A DNA stretch of 64,000 nucleotides from positions 806,001 through 870,000 of the forward strand of contig JAKSGN010000002.1 of assembly GCA_024180945.1 (NCBI GenBank). The letters run 5' to 3'. Positions 52,450-64,000 of this stretch are shown here, piece after piece; the first letter of the stretch is position 1, and each line of letters begins with the position of its first letter. Both the position numbers and the translations under genes were made by a program. The notes under the pieces are model-generated. The model had not been told where the DNA came from, searched no databases, and worked only from the letters and a program-made list of their open reading frames with translations. This DNA is from Macrophomina tecta (lineage: Eukaryota; Ascomycota; Dothideomycetes; Botryosphaeriales; Botryosphaeriaceae).

Positions 52450-55400
52450 GGTCGGTATAAAGGTCGCAGAAAAGCTTCGAATAACGCGGCAACGGATGCA
52501 GATGTGTTGCTGAGAAAATGGCTGTTGAGGCGGAGGCGATGTAGGTGTTTTGCGAAATGTCGAGAATGACGTCCGAACCCTTCGATTATCCGGGGCCGAT
52601 TTCTCAGCAGCTCGCACGTGATTGCTTTCTCTGCACCGCAATTGGGGCATCTCTGATTGGTTGAATTTTCGACCATTCGCAACTGTACGGTTTGCGCCCT
52701 CACTTCAATTCTCCAAGGCTCGTTGATGACTCGAAATGGCCTGCAAAAGGGCCGGATCAATAGTGAATATTGGAGGAATTTAAATCAAGTCTAATTGCTC
52801 GATGTTTAAGCCTGATCTGCTTTGGCTGGAAATATTGTTGAAAAGATCAGGAATTGACAAGATGATCATGTGCACACAACATTCCCATCTACGGAAAAGA
52901 ACTCCGACGACGTGCGAGTGATGCTCCTCGCTCTTGGGCTTGGGCCTTTCCTTTTCCTTCACCTCTTGAACACCGTTGAGAGATCCGCCTCTCGTCTCAC
53001 ACTATCACCGATCATCGACAGGCCTTGGGAGAACAAGACGGCGTATACAGAGCAGCCAGCTGTGAGGCAGCTGTAGCGGTATAGTCATATAACTTGAGCT
53101 GGCTTACGCCTGGGCTAATTCCTCAGTTGCTCAAGTTGCCCGTCCATCTACGCATTTACTTCTACAGCACCTTGTCGTGGTGGTGCGTCATTTGGACGCC
53201 GCCACACAAATTTTTGAGTTATTTTCCCTCCGCCTGCAGAGTAAAGCTTCTCATCACTACCTGAGACTCGGTAGTCAGCATCGGCTTCTTCCTTTCGTAA
53301 TCATTGTACATACAGAAGGACAAGAACTTTGCCTGTATACTTTTCATCGTATTTACCTGCAACCAGAGAACCATTACTGTTCAGAGTGAGCATTGAGTAC
53401 AAGGCTGCTGGTTCTTTAGTGGAGTGCTCGGATCTGCCGTATGTCGCTGTACACCGAAAGGCCAATGCGAAGCGATCACATGTAGTGAGAGTCTGTAAAA
53501 GCTTATAACTTAGCTCCGTGATTCCCACGTGCCTGAGAAGACCTTATCAGCAAGCCGAAGATGTGCCCAAAAGGCATGACTAACGATATACGAAGTGCAT
53601 ATACAGTACAGCCTTGCTCATAGTGGGCCTTCGCTGTGAGTGCCCGCAGCCATAACTGTTTCCCGGAAGACGACGGGTAAGGCATCCCAATCACGAACAG
53701 GCATTAAGCAGTCACACTCCATCAACTTACTCGTGGTAGCCAAGACGGCAGTATGCCGTCATTGCCGTCGTATCAGGCTTCGCGGCACCAAAAGAAGCTG
53801 CTTCCAGAAGCGTTCCAGACTAATCTGGCAATCCGGGTATCCACCGAGGTCATGCGCACACACCTTGTCGCAGCAACAGTGGAAACGAGCCGGGTAATTG
53901 TCAGAAACACGTTGTTTCAGCGACGGATGTGGCGAAGTCGCAGGGATTGATGCGGGGTCTGACGTTTTCAGATATGGCAACCAAAGGGACTGATAGTTAA
54001 AGTAGGTACATCAGCCTACTCCAAGCCATTCAGTTTCGCCTGGCATCGTGAGCTTCGCTTTTCCGTGTCGGGTCGGCGCATGATCATCTATCAACCAAAG
54101 GAAGGAGAGTGTAGATTGGAGCTTCGCCAATCCTTACGTCCGCATAGAATGGCCATCTGCATCCCTGCGGCAGCGACGCATTTTGCCAAGACGTGCAACA
54201 GATGAAATTGCTCGGTCCTAGGTGTTGTTGATCGAGCGGCAATGAGTCCGGTGTTGGGAATGCATGGCAGCGGCAGGAGCCATGGAAATCAATGCTACTG
54301 AACTAGTGCGCGTTCCACTTTCCGCCGCTCCCGAGAGATGGTGGTACCGATGCCGAGAGCCGGTGTACTTAATGAGAAATGCTCTGGATGGCGCTTGAAC
54401 AAAGGCTCAATGCAAATTGCTCTGCAGGACAAACGCCACCATGGACAGCCGGGCCTTTCAATTCACCTTCGCATTGCATGGTGTTCTGACGTGAGCAAGA
54501 CGGGTTGCCAAGGGACAAAGCCTTGGTGCTCGCGGCGGCGGCACCGGCGGTCGATCGATCTGTAGAACACATGCGGATTGACTCAAGCGGCGCTGGGTTG
54601 CGGTTCAGACAAGAAGTGCTGAGCGAGCCGGGCCCGAGCGTTTCGCCTTGGTCCACTTGGGCCAAAAGTCTTATCTGCGGCAACATGAATTCGAAATATA
54701 ACCTGATCATGGGAGGCCTGATCGCAGGTTCAAGACTGCACCAGGCCAACGAGGCAGAGGCAGTCTGCCTACAATACGAAGTAAGCCTGAGGACGCGTAA
54801 GGCGTACTAGGGGCAGCACTCGGTAACCCTAGGACAGCGGGCTACCAGAGATCGATCGAATGCGGCTGAGCAGCGCGACGGGTTCTACGGACGGGCTGCA
54901 TCCACTGCAGGCTTTGTGGTTCAGGCAGAAAAGGCAGACCCTGACTGATGAATCCAGGAGAGCGGTGCCTGGTTGCTCCATGGTACGCCGTCTGACGGGG
55001 CAGGGGGGCGACATCATGATGTGATTGGGCAGGCAATGGCTGGTTGCCAACATGTTGGTGCAGCTAGGGCTGCAAGTGTTAGGCAATGTGGAGAGGACGT
55101 AGAACGGCAGCGCGGCACAGTCGAGCGACCAGCGTCGTGTGCTCATAGCGGAGAGGCTGGCGCAACGGGGTACTTGCGCAGAGGGGCAACCCATGCGACG
55201 TGCGACGGATCCGTGGTGATGTTGCAGAGGTGGGCGAAGGATTGGGTTACCGTTTTTGCCATGTTGTGTTCTCCGCGGCCCACCTCCACCACTGCGGACG
55301 GTTTGACTGCTGGGGACTCTTCCCTTTGCGCGAGCCCCAACCCCCCGGTTTTGCGCGTGGTCTCCAGCTGCAACTACCGACACTACTGACCGCCTACCGG

Positions 55401-56794
55401 GACTTCGTGCGTCCAGTTTGGCCCTACGACCACCGCCCTCAGCCGAAAGCATTACGAGCATACATTTACAATGCGGCATTTCACCGTGGCGGCTGGTCTC
55501 GGCGGCTGTCACAACGTCGCGCGGACAGCGCTGCTCATGACATAAGGGGCGTTCGGCTCAGTGCCAAGGCAAGCCACGCCGCAAGCCATAACGGCCGATC
55601 GTTGTCACTGCAACCACAGCCCTTTGGAATGCCGCGTGTTTCGCGCGACTGTGCAACCCGCTGCCACGCGGCTGCGTTTTCCACAACATGCCGCCCACTG
55701 CCAGGCCAGTCGCGGCTCACGGGACGCGGAGCAATGCACACCCGCCGACTGGCGCTCCTTGAGGCAGGCCGGAGGCGCAAGGAAAGGGCGCGATGAAACA
55801 AGCAGCGGGCATTGGGTTCGACGTTTTACGGGCTGACTCGAATGTGGAGAAGCAGACTTGGCGGCTGGCCGGGGATTGGGGAAGAGGCGGAGGCAGGCAG
55901 ACCTGAGGAGTCCCCCGTGGGCAGCCAGGCAAACTGGAGGCCGGAGAAGATGCCGATCCTCGCGATTGTCAGCGGAAGCCCCACCGCGCAGTGTGCCTTG
56001 GCGGTGCCCGCTCGCGCTCGAAGGATTCTCGCTGTGTGCCGGCGGGAGTCAGCAGACGGACAGGCCCCTGGGGAGCCCGGCAGGCCTTGGGCGATGTCAT
56101 GAGCTGGGCGCGTCGCCCTCAACGCAGCGGGCAACAGCGTCAGCCGTCGCGATGGAGGCGGCGGCACAGAAGCGGTCGGGGTCACGATGAGTTGAGGGCG
56201 AAGGAGACAAGGCGCGGGCGATCGCAGAGCCGGGCTGTATCGTTTGCGGAGAATTGGCGCTAAGCCAGTCGCGGGAGGCAGCGTAAACCCTGGCTGCTCT
56301 TTCGCATGGCCTTCACTTTCTCCAGCCTTGGCCCGTCAGCGGCGCCTGCCGTGGGCAAGCCGAGTGCTGCTCGCCATGCATTGCTTGAGATTCTTAATGC
56401 AACCCGTCCCCGCCGCGCCGCTGCTTGTCCTCCTTCACTAACCACTTCTCGGCGCCTTGACCCGAGTCTTCCTGCTGGCCTTCTTTGTTTGGCCCCAGTC
56501 AACTACCCAAACCGCCGCTCCCCTATGTTCGCCCTTGCCCTGACCCCCAAGTCAGCCCGGTCTGTTGTGGACAACTCTTCCTGCGCCAGCAAAACTGTAA
56601 GCCGCTCCCGTCAGTCTGTTCCGTGTAAGTCAAACAAGTATTGATGCAGTACCGCACCAGCCACCCGCCCATACCGAATAAAGCACCAGTTCCACATTCC
56701 CCTTGGACAAGCTTTTGCAACATATCTCCATAAATTCATCCGAGTCCCGCCCGCTCTTCCCGCCTGACAATCTTGTCCGCCAAGATTGCCCAGC
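52450..56794. other. 4.3-kb region without a recognisable gene
   Basis: The longest gene-poor stretch of the window, upstream of the transporter. The 53.1-54.0 kb part has short frames on both strands, including a 65-codon plus-strand frame at 53753-53950 (MPSLPSYQASRHQKKLL). From 54.8 to 56.3 kb the DNA is GC-rich and many frames stay open, but their translations are Arg/Ala/Ser/Pro mixtures without motifs. I see no repeat family or tRNA. A long 5' UTR of the transporter may lie at the right end. Confidence 0.4.
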
Positions 56795-59104
56795 ATGTCT
56801 TCCGGAGACAAGCACTCTTCGGAAGGCGAGATCGCCTTCAAGGAGGATGCTGAGCGTACCCACAGCTCGGCCCCTCGCAATGCCTCCGTCGTCAGTAGTA
56901 GTCACCTGTCGGCCGCGGACCGCGCCCGCCGCAATGCCAACGCGAAGCTGGCCAACCCGCTGTCGGGTTACAGTCGCGCCCAACTGCAAAAGCTTGGCCG
57001 CCAGTACGCGCTGGAACATGCGTTGGCCGAGCCGGAGGACATTCGCGCTTTCGAGATTGGCGCCATGCTCGCTCAGGATCCGCTTTCTTACGATCGTCTG
57101 GGCACCGATGTGCTCACTGACGATGAGATGTCCACTCTCTACCACGAGTTCACCAACAAATGGTCGCAGCCCAAGACTTTGTACATCGTTATCGTATGCT
57201 GCTCCATTTGTGCTGCAGTCCAGGGAATGGGTAAGTACTGGAAACCCAGCTGGAGCCTGCAATTTCTGACTTCAATCAGATGAGACGGTCGTCAATGGTG
57301 CACAGCTGTTCTACACGCCTCAGTTTGGTATCGACAACGACGACTCTCGTTCGACTTGGTTGACTGGTCTCGTCAACTCCGCGCCGTACCTTTGCTGCGC
57401 TTTCATCGGATGTTGGTTGACCGTCCCGTACAACAACTGGTTCGGCCGCCGTGGCACTATCTTCATCACTTGCCTGTTCTCTGCGATCGCCTGTTTTTGG
57501 CAGGGCTTCGTCAACACCTGGTGGCACATGTTTATTGCGCGTTTCGCTCTCGGTTTCGGTATTGGTCCCAAGTCCGCGACTGTCCCAATCTACGCTGCTG
57601 AGTGCACTCCTCCCGCAATCCGTGGTGCCCTGGTAATGCAATGGCAAATGGTAAGCCGCAAGCGCGATGCCAATTCGAGGCCCTCCTACTGACTATCATA
57701 TAGTGGACCGCCTTCGGTATCATGTTGGGTTACGTCGCCGATCTTGCCCTCTACGAAGTTCCCGACACCTCAGTCGCCACTGGTTTGAACTGGCGTTTGA
57801 TGATGGCTTCAGCTATGCTTCCAGCTGTCATCGTGTGCTGCTTCGTCTTCATGTGCCCCGAGTCTCCGCGCTGGTATATGAGCAAAGGCCGTCATGCTGC
57901 CGCTTACCACGCCATGTGCCAACTCCGCTACAACAAGATCCAGGCTGCCCGCGACCTCTTCTACATGGCCGAGCTTCTCAAGGCGGAAGAGGGCATGAAG
58001 ATCGGCCAGAGTAAGGTTAAGGAACTCTTTACCGTACCTCGCAACCGCCGTGCTATGCTTGCTTCGGAGATTGTAATGTTCATGCAACAAGTAAGTTTCC
58101 AGAACCATCACATGCAAAATGAACAGGGGTTTGTCCTCAGACTTCTGCCATTGCATCTCCAATCCACCCCACATGATGTAGAATTGAAACAGTCACCTGA
58201 ACCCAAGTGTTCCCACACGGTTCTAGCATTGATCCTCGGATGCCTGTTTCAGCTCCCCACCCCAGCCCCTGGCACTTCATGCCTGGCATCTCTGTTTTCT
58301 CGTACAGCAGTTGCAAGTGTATCTTCTAACACGATCTTCTAGTTCTGCGGTGTGAACGTCATTGCCTACTACTCAAGCTCAATTTTCAGAGACAGTGGTT
58401 TTAGCGCGAAATCTGCGCTGGCAGCCTCTTTGGGCTTTGGCATAATCAACTTTTTGTTTGCCATCCCGGCCATTTACACCATCGACACATTCGGACGCCG
58501 CAACCTCCTTCTGACCACTTTCCCGCTCATGGCCATTTTCCTGCTCTTCACCGGCATGTGTTTCTTCATCTCTCAAGAAAATGCTCTCAAGACTCGCGTC
58601 GGCCTCATCGCATTGGGAATCTACCTCTTCGGCATCGTATACTCTCCTGGTGAAGGACCCGTACCGTTCACATACTCTGCCGAGGCCTATCCGCTTTACG
58701 TCCGTGCAATTGGCATGTCGCTCGCAACGGCGACAACGTGGTTCTTCAACTTCGTTCTCTCAATCACATGGCCGTCTTTGCAGGCGGCCTTCACACCGCA
58801 GGGTGCATTCGGCTGGTACGCGGCTTGGAACGTGGTCGGCTTCTTCCTCGTGCTATTCTTCATGCCCGAGACGAAGGGCAAAACTCTTGAGGAGCTGGAC
58901 CAGGTTTTTAGCGTTCCAACCAGCAAACACGCCGCCTACGGCGCCCGGCAAATCCAGTACTTCTTCAACAGGTACATCCTCAGACGCAATGTCGAACCGG
59001 AGCTTTTATACCAGGTCGAGGATGTGAACGCGGCGGATGACGTGGAAGATACTGCTGCTGATGAACGGGCGAAGAGCAGTGCTGTGGAGAAGAATGGCGT
59101 GTAG
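56795..59104 (+). CDS. MFS sugar/polyol transporter
   Basis: Exons 56795-57230, 57280-57650, 57704-58090 and 58343-59104 encode 651 residues with twelve predicted spans, a plasma-membrane proton-coupled sugar or polyol porter. Signature blocks are AAVQGMDETVVNGAQLFY, the loop-2 motif WFGRRG, PIYAAECTPPAIRGAL, MQWQMWTAFGIMLGY, PESPRWYMSKGRH, IDTFGRRNLL, SPGEGPVPFTYSAEAYPLY (the PESPR / PETKG pair) and FFMPETKGKTLEELD. The N-terminus is unusually long (about 130 residues before span 1), as in fungal inositol/polyol-type porters. Three introns are about 50 nt, but the last (58091-58342) is 252 nt and contains a hairpin repeat element. The ATG at 56795 was chosen because the upstream in-frame codon is TTG. 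Substrate not determinable; pentoses or polyols would fit the neighbourhood. Confidence 0.92.
58181..58255. mobile_element. Hairpin/MITE-like element inside transporter intron, complete copy 4
   Basis: A 75-bp inverted repeat with ends GAATTGAAACAGTCACCT and (reverse complement of right end) GAGCTGAAACAGGCATCC, agreeing at about 15 of 20 positions. It belongs to the same family as the copies at 27987, 35690 and 51093 and lies wholly within intron 58091-58342. Confidence 0.65.
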
Positions 59105-60789
59105 ATTATTGCACACGAATTGAGGGGGCGGCAATTCTGATGAGTGGCAGGACGGCCACTTAGCTGGCAGGGTTAGCTATCCCTCCGACAACAACCTTCT
59201 TTCTTCGACGACTTGATACCCCCTGCTCGCGACGACGGTGGCTAATATTTAGTTTCCGCCTGAGAAGGGTTTTTGAAGGGTTTTACGCTTTGTGATGATG
59301 GACTCGGGGATACCTTTTAGCTGCAATGATTAAATGATTAATACTTTCACTTCATCATCTGTTCTGCTCTTATTCTGCCCAAGGTATTTGAAACTATGTA
59401 TTAGCGCTGAGAGCTCGACGGATCCTTGAACTGAACTGAGATGAAGCCCACTTACTGCGGCGATGACTCATGACACTTCTAACACGTACAACCCCTACAC
59501 AGGACATTCATTATAAAACACGGGAACGTGGATAAACGGTCCAACATTCATATGATCCCATCCAATGATCCACCATCCGCGCACCCTCACAGTGGAGGAT
59601 ATACTCCTAACGAAGGGTGAAGAGACAGGGTAAAAATGGTGCGCACGATAATCTGACTGTGTAGTGATTACCAAAATGTCACAGTAGCTCCAGAAGGCGT
59701 CCGGCTGCAGTATACGCGCAAGCCATTCGGCAAACGGGCCTGGTGTAACTTTGGAGTACGCAACGCACGCACTAATGGCTATCAAGTCGATGGCTCGGGC
59801 TGCTATGACAGCATCATCCCGATCGTAGATGGGTGCGATATGAGTGGCGCGAAGAGAAAAGAAGGCGGAGTGAGGGCAGACGCTGACCTCTATTTTTGGG
59901 TCGATCTGAGGGACCTATATTAAGAACATCATTAGGGTTCGCGCGATTGACAATATCCCGCGTATTGCAAAACCTGCCCCTTCCCGTGGGAAGTAGAAGC
60001 ATTCCTCCGGATATAGCTGCCAGAGAAAGTGGTAACGTCTACGGATGAATGCTCCTACAGCCGACGCAAATGTCTGTGGCGTCGTAACAAGCATTTTGGC
60101 AGTTGAACTCGTTTTGCAGTGCGCGGAATATTGTCCTCCGCGCATGCGCTTCCTTGCTCGTACGTCCCGTTTTCGTTGCTCGGGTGCTGAGGAGGGTTCA
60201 GAGGGCCTGCAGTTGGAGCTTGCTCGGTATTCGTAGAGTGTTGAAAATGCTGATGTGGATTTTCCCGGGTGGGTGCCCCACCCCTCACGCGTGTAACAGA
60301 GACTTCTTCATGGTGCTGGGCCTGCGGGACCGATTATTTCGATAGCGCACTGCAACTGTGATCGAGTCTGGACAGATGACGAGGGAGGGCGAGAGCCAAG
60401 GGCGATCCGCTAGTATGATCGGTCGCCGGGTTGCCCCACGATGCGCCGCCTGCCCATCTCACCGCCCGCGCTAGCGTTGTTTACGCCCAATGCCAGCGCT
60501 GCTTGAGCTGAGCCCGTTTAACGTCTTCCTCTCTCCAGCTCCCTACAGGCTCCACTACTGCTCGTACTCCATCCTTCATTCGCACCGCATCCACGGCGCG
60601 CCAACGACCTTCGCTCCTTGCGATCTGGCCTGCACCCCCCCCTCACCGGTACAGTAACCACCCTTCCATTCTCGCCGCGCCTGTTCCTAGCTATGGTAAC
60701 CTTAGGAATGCTAACGCAATCCCAGCCCGCAGTATCCGCTCTTCACCCACCCGCATAAAGCTTCCATACGCGCCCGCCGCGCGAGCGAC
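59105..60789. other. Intergenic region, no supported gene
   Basis: 1.7 kb between the transporter and MOB1. The 60.4-60.8 kb part is pyrimidine-rich and probably the MOB1 leader. Nothing else is recognised. Confidence 0.45.
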
Positions 60790-62133
60790 ATGACTTCCTT
60801 CATTAGCACAATGTTCGTCCACGCCCCCTCCCCATCACAGCCATCGTTCCACAAGCCCTTTTCCTCATTTCCCTCCAACCCGAAGCCTCTTCCTCCTGTC
60901 TTTACCCTTCCTCCGGCCGCCCCGGAGCCTCGCATACGCACAGATCCTTCAGACTGCGCATTCGCTGGACATGACAGTGCTGTGCCGGTGCGCCGCGACG
61001 CTGCCTGCTGGGACGACGCTTATTGGCACCGAGCCCATCTGGGATATACCCCGCCGGCCCTCCCTGGCGGTGTTTACACCAGCCCGCTACAAAAGGCGTT
61101 TCGGGAGGCCCTGCACAACAACCTTCACGCATTGCTGGCACCTCCACCTTCAGCAACGCTTAATCCGCCACTTGTCCAAGTCCCACAGGCACCCGCAGCG
61201 CCTGGCATGCACTCGCGTATTCCTATGCGAGCACAGGAGGACCCGCCTCGCCGCGGCATTCTGAGAAACGCGGATGGAGCATCCCCCGAGCGACCACCGA
61301 AACGCGCTGGAAATAGACTTGGGAATGGCAAAGCTAACACGCTTTTTCCTGGCAGTAGCAACAACAGGGTCGGTCGCACCACCAATGGTGGCACTGCGGC
61401 CTTTCGCGCCAAGGAGGGCAAGCGTGGTACCAGCTCGTGGCAGCTGAAGCAGTTCGCTGAGGCGACCCTGGGTAGTGGCAGTCTGCGGAAGGCAGTGCAG
61501 CTACCTGAGGGCGAGGATCTGGGCGAGTGGTTGGCTGTTAATGGTATGGACACCCGCCAATTGGTCATTTTTCTTGGAGAGCAGCGTAGGGCTAATTCTC
61601 TTGCACTTCACAGTGGTTGATTTCTACAATCAAATCAACCTGATCTACGGTTCCATAACGGAATTCTGCTCGCCGCAGAGCTGCCCTGAGATGAAGGCCA
61701 CGGATGAGTATGGTTAAACTGAACGACTACAGGACCATGACTGACGCCGTTCAGATTTGAATACCTCTGGCAAGACTCCGAAAACTACAAGAAGCCGACG
61801 AAGATGCCTGCCCCCGAGTACATCGAGCACCTGATGGCCTGGGTCCAGTCCAACATCGATAATGAGTCCATGTTCCCATCGCGCATCGGCGTTGCCTTCC
61901 CTAAGCAATTCCCTGCTCTGATCCGCCAACTCTTCAAGCGCCTCTACCGCGTCTACGCGCACATATACTGCCACCACTACCCGGTCATCATCGCACTTGG
62001 TCTCGAACCGCACCTCAACACGAGCTTCAAGCACTACGTTCTCTTCGTTGATGAACACCAGTTGAACCAGGGGAGCAGAGATTACTGGGGCCCGCTGGGG
62101 GACCTTGTGGAGAGCATGCTCAAGAGCGATTGA
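60790..62133 (+). CDS. mob1: MOB1-family kinase activator, with long N-terminal extension
   Basis: MOB1 binds and activates NDR/LATS-type kinases (Dbf2/Sid2) in mitotic exit and septation signalling. Exons 60790-61543, 61614-61707 and 61755-62133 encode 408 residues. The conserved MOB fold starts near residue 217 ([20 protein letters not shown]) and runs to the end. It includes [19 protein letters not shown], the zinc cysteines of [20 protein letters not shown] across the last intron, and the zinc histidines of [11 protein letters not shown]. The final intron is 47 nt and uses donor GTATGG. The first 200 residues are unusual: proline-rich ([15 protein letters not shown]) with a [19 protein letters not shown] segment. 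The true start may therefore lie further downstream or in another exon; the C-terminal 190 residues are certain. Confidence 0.85.
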
Positions 62134-63655
62134 GCGGCTTTGAGGGCTTCTCGATCACTAATTACTGAGACTTTGAATGGGCATCTTGACAGCTCCTTTT
62201 ATGGGCGTTTTCCGGCGCTTGCGCATGGGAGGTCAATGGCAACGGCGTACGTGTACTGCAGGGTACGGTTCTCTTGGTGGGTTAGCGGCTTCGGTTCTTC
62301 TTTGCAGCTCCGCTTCTTGTTTGTATACTTAAGACTATCAGTAGGAGGGATTCTGGGGACAATGCAGCCGGGCAGCATTCAGCCTTGCATGAACGATTGT
62401 CTAGTGCGACTGAAATATTTGGTGCTATTTTCTGAGAGTGGAGTCTAATCTCGGTTTCAGCTGCTAGTAGATGCGTTGCCGCCTGGAGAAGCACAGAATG
62501 CGTCTCCACGTGCAGAGAAGCAGGGAAGAAGAGCACTGGCTACGTCACACACCTCGACGCAAGAGCCGGCACGATGGCATGCATGGAGTTAGACTTTCTT
62601 CACCGGCTTTTTGGGTGCTTTCGAAATTTCAATCCCATGCGCAGCGAAAGGCCAACAAACTTGGAAGGGAGGATGCCAGGCCACTCCACAGTCGGGAAGG
62701 AGCGCGGATACTAAACAAGACGCGATTCAAGTTGACAACATGTCCCGGCAGGCTGGCTGGGCGGTAAGTCAGACAGCAGATGGCGGAAAGCCGGTCAGCC
62801 ATGGTCTGTTGGGAGAGCCCGTCTTTATGGACCGAGTAGCGACAACAGAGTTCTGGATCATCTCGGCGCGCCCGCGGCGTGTACGGGTCCCGCACGAACA
62901 ACACAGCAGGGCGGGGAATTGCTGGTGGAGACGGCGAGTCTGGAGAGCGAGTGTGCGTCCTGGGGCGCGAGCAGCGGACAACATGCGGCACAAGCGGGCG
63001 GAGGGGCGGGCGGGCCATGATGCAGTGGCGGCTTGTGCGCTCGGCGCTCGGACGCCTTGCTGATCACCGTTGCCCGAGATTGTCAATCGCCACGGTGCAT
63101 GCATGTCCACCGCCCTCAACGCTTCTTTGCGGCTGGGCGTCGTCGTTGGCCGGCGTGGACGGGTGCGAGGCAGAGGTGTGCTGCGACAGGCCGTCGCGTC
63201 GTCGGAACGCTGGCCGCGATATGCGCACCTGCACGCCTGCTCTGCCGCCGCCGCCTCCCCGCGCTGCGCAGTTGCACGGGCGCGCGCTGGCGGCCGGCGC
63301 TGGCCTGGCTTGCGATAAGGAAGCTGCCGTCATGCTAGTCCGCTTCGCAACTGCCGTTCCTGCATGCAAGAACGCTCAAAACCTTCTCTTCCCCAGAAGC
63401 TGCTCTGCTTCTCTCGACTCAACTCCCTTTGCCCAAACCGCAACTGAGCATTCTTCCGCTCTAGCAGCAGCATTATTCCACTTCCACCTTCTTTCCGTCT
63501 TGTTCATAGCTCGCTTGCATTGCACATACACCAGCGCCACCTTCATTGAGCTCGCCTCTGCTCATTTTTCTGCCAATTACACACCGCCCGCCGCTCTCAA
63601 CACCCCGCCTTTGTATTCGAAGCTTTGAACAACTGTACTCTGTTCGCCCGCCATC
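62134..63655. other. Intergenic region, no supported gene
   Basis: 1.5 kb upstream of the GH63-like gene. Frames at 62.6-63.4 kb are GC-rich shadows on both strands without motifs. The right end (63.4-63.65 kb) is C/T-rich, like a fungal promoter and leader. Confidence 0.45.
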
Positions 63656-64000
63656 ATGGTTCTCGTCGATGGCACCAAGCAGGAGTATCTCTGCGAGGAG
63701 GAGAAGCGGCTGAGAGAAGACCGTCACCGCGAACGCTACTGGAAGAGATGGGGCCCTTACGTTGCCGAGAGGCAGTGGGCGACCGGTGAGCGCCCATTGA
63801 ACTAGCATATTCAACAGAACTTCGGCTAACTTGGCACAGTCCGCGAGGATTACTCGTAAGTTCCGGCGTTTGTCGGCTATTGAGTGATTTGCTGACACAA
63901 AGCTTCCAGCGATGATGGTGATGCGTGGAGCCGTGAGTGTAGCCCCATCCCCTTCAATTGGTCGTCGCTCATCATTTTGCAGATTTCTCCCACCCCATGG
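63656..64000 (+). CDS. GH63-like glucosidase, N-terminal part (3' end outside window)
   Basis: The first exons of a gene cut by the window edge: 63656-63785, 63840-63855, 63910-63932 and 63983-64000 onward. They read MVLVDGTKQEYLCEEEKRL, then RERYWKRWGPYVAERQWATV, REDYSDDGDAWSHFSHPM. The blocks YWKRWGPYVAERQW and VREDYS with DGDAW match the N-terminus of the bacterial/fungal mannosyl-oligosaccharide glucosidase-like GH63 family. There is no signal peptide at the start, so it would be cytosolic, unlike the ER processing glucosidase. Two micro-exons of 16 and 23 nt are needed and each keeps the frame. The assignment rests on about 60 residues. Confidence 0.68.

Noticed and set aside
53301..53980. 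Short frames on both strands around 53.3-54.0 kb
   Set aside because: Two or three short frames look mildly protein-like, but no splice joining produced a continuous domain; mentioned only in the intergenic entry.
54829..55512. 227-codon minus-strand frame
   Set aside because: It is GC-rich and open in several frames, with no motif, no intron signals and no start context worth calling.
61441..61456. Match to the hairpin terminus (CTGAAGCAGTT)
   Set aside because: It is the conserved coding sequence for QLKQF in MOB1, so the similarity is coincidental.
1..64000. CRISPR arrays, prokaryotic operons, group I/II introns or plasmid origins
   Set aside because: The window is eukaryotic nuclear DNA with spliceosomal introns; no regularly spaced repeats or ribozyme-intron features were seen.

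Overview
This window is nuclear DNA of a filamentous ascomycete (Pezizomycotina). The protein genes are rich in short GT-AG introns of mostly 47-70 nt. Several families are typical of moulds: three fungal-type transcription factors, a Lys2 aminoadipate reductase, an aldo-keto xylose reductase, a DUF1593 secreted protein and an arylsulfotransferase-like protein. There are no operons, and both strands carry genes in divergent and convergent pairs. The species cannot be named from the sequence alone.

Layout. 1-771: 3' end of a cytochrome P450 with a polyglutamine tract. 901-4663 (-): lys2, divergent to an unknown single-span membrane protein (5206-7044). 7486-8024 (-): small secreted cysteine-rich protein. 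9955-14318: a tail-to-tail pair of paralogous transcription-factor-like genes, only one of which shows a Zn2Cys6 DNA-binding domain. 14855-27689: a block of probable sugar or polyol metabolism, holding a DUF1593 secreted hydrolase-like protein, D-xylose reductase, a second Zn2Cys6 factor, an L-arabinitol dehydrogenase-like enzyme, and a divergently transcribed transketolase of the dihydroxyacetone-synthase type. 28440-32355 (-): large four-span membrane protein. 34550-35312 (-): lipocalin-like protein. 37860-39639 (-): arylsulfotransferase-like membrane protein. 41293-41455: an unusual tRNA-Phe gene. 41915-49545: housekeeping genes rfc1 and mrpL16 (divergent, 238 bp apart) plus a disordered 888-residue protein. 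51365-52449 (-): NFU1. 56795-59104: MFS sugar/polyol transporter. 60790-62133: MOB1. 63656-64000: start of a GH63-like glucosidase.

The metabolic block reads as one functional set. Xylose reductase makes xylitol or arabinitol from pentoses. The medium-chain dehydrogenase oxidises polyols. The transketolase-type enzyme works on xylulose-5-phosphate. A transcription factor lies between them. The transporter 30 kb away could feed the same pathway, but that is inference.

Two observations stand out. First, the tRNA-Phe(GAA) gene has a perfect cloverleaf only if two insertions are removed: the usual 37/38 intron and an extra 58-nt GT...AG-bounded insertion inside the anticodon stem. Second, a family of short inverted-repeat (hairpin) elements of 75-79 bp with shared termini recurs at least four times as complete copies and several times as solo ends; one copy sits inside a transporter intron.
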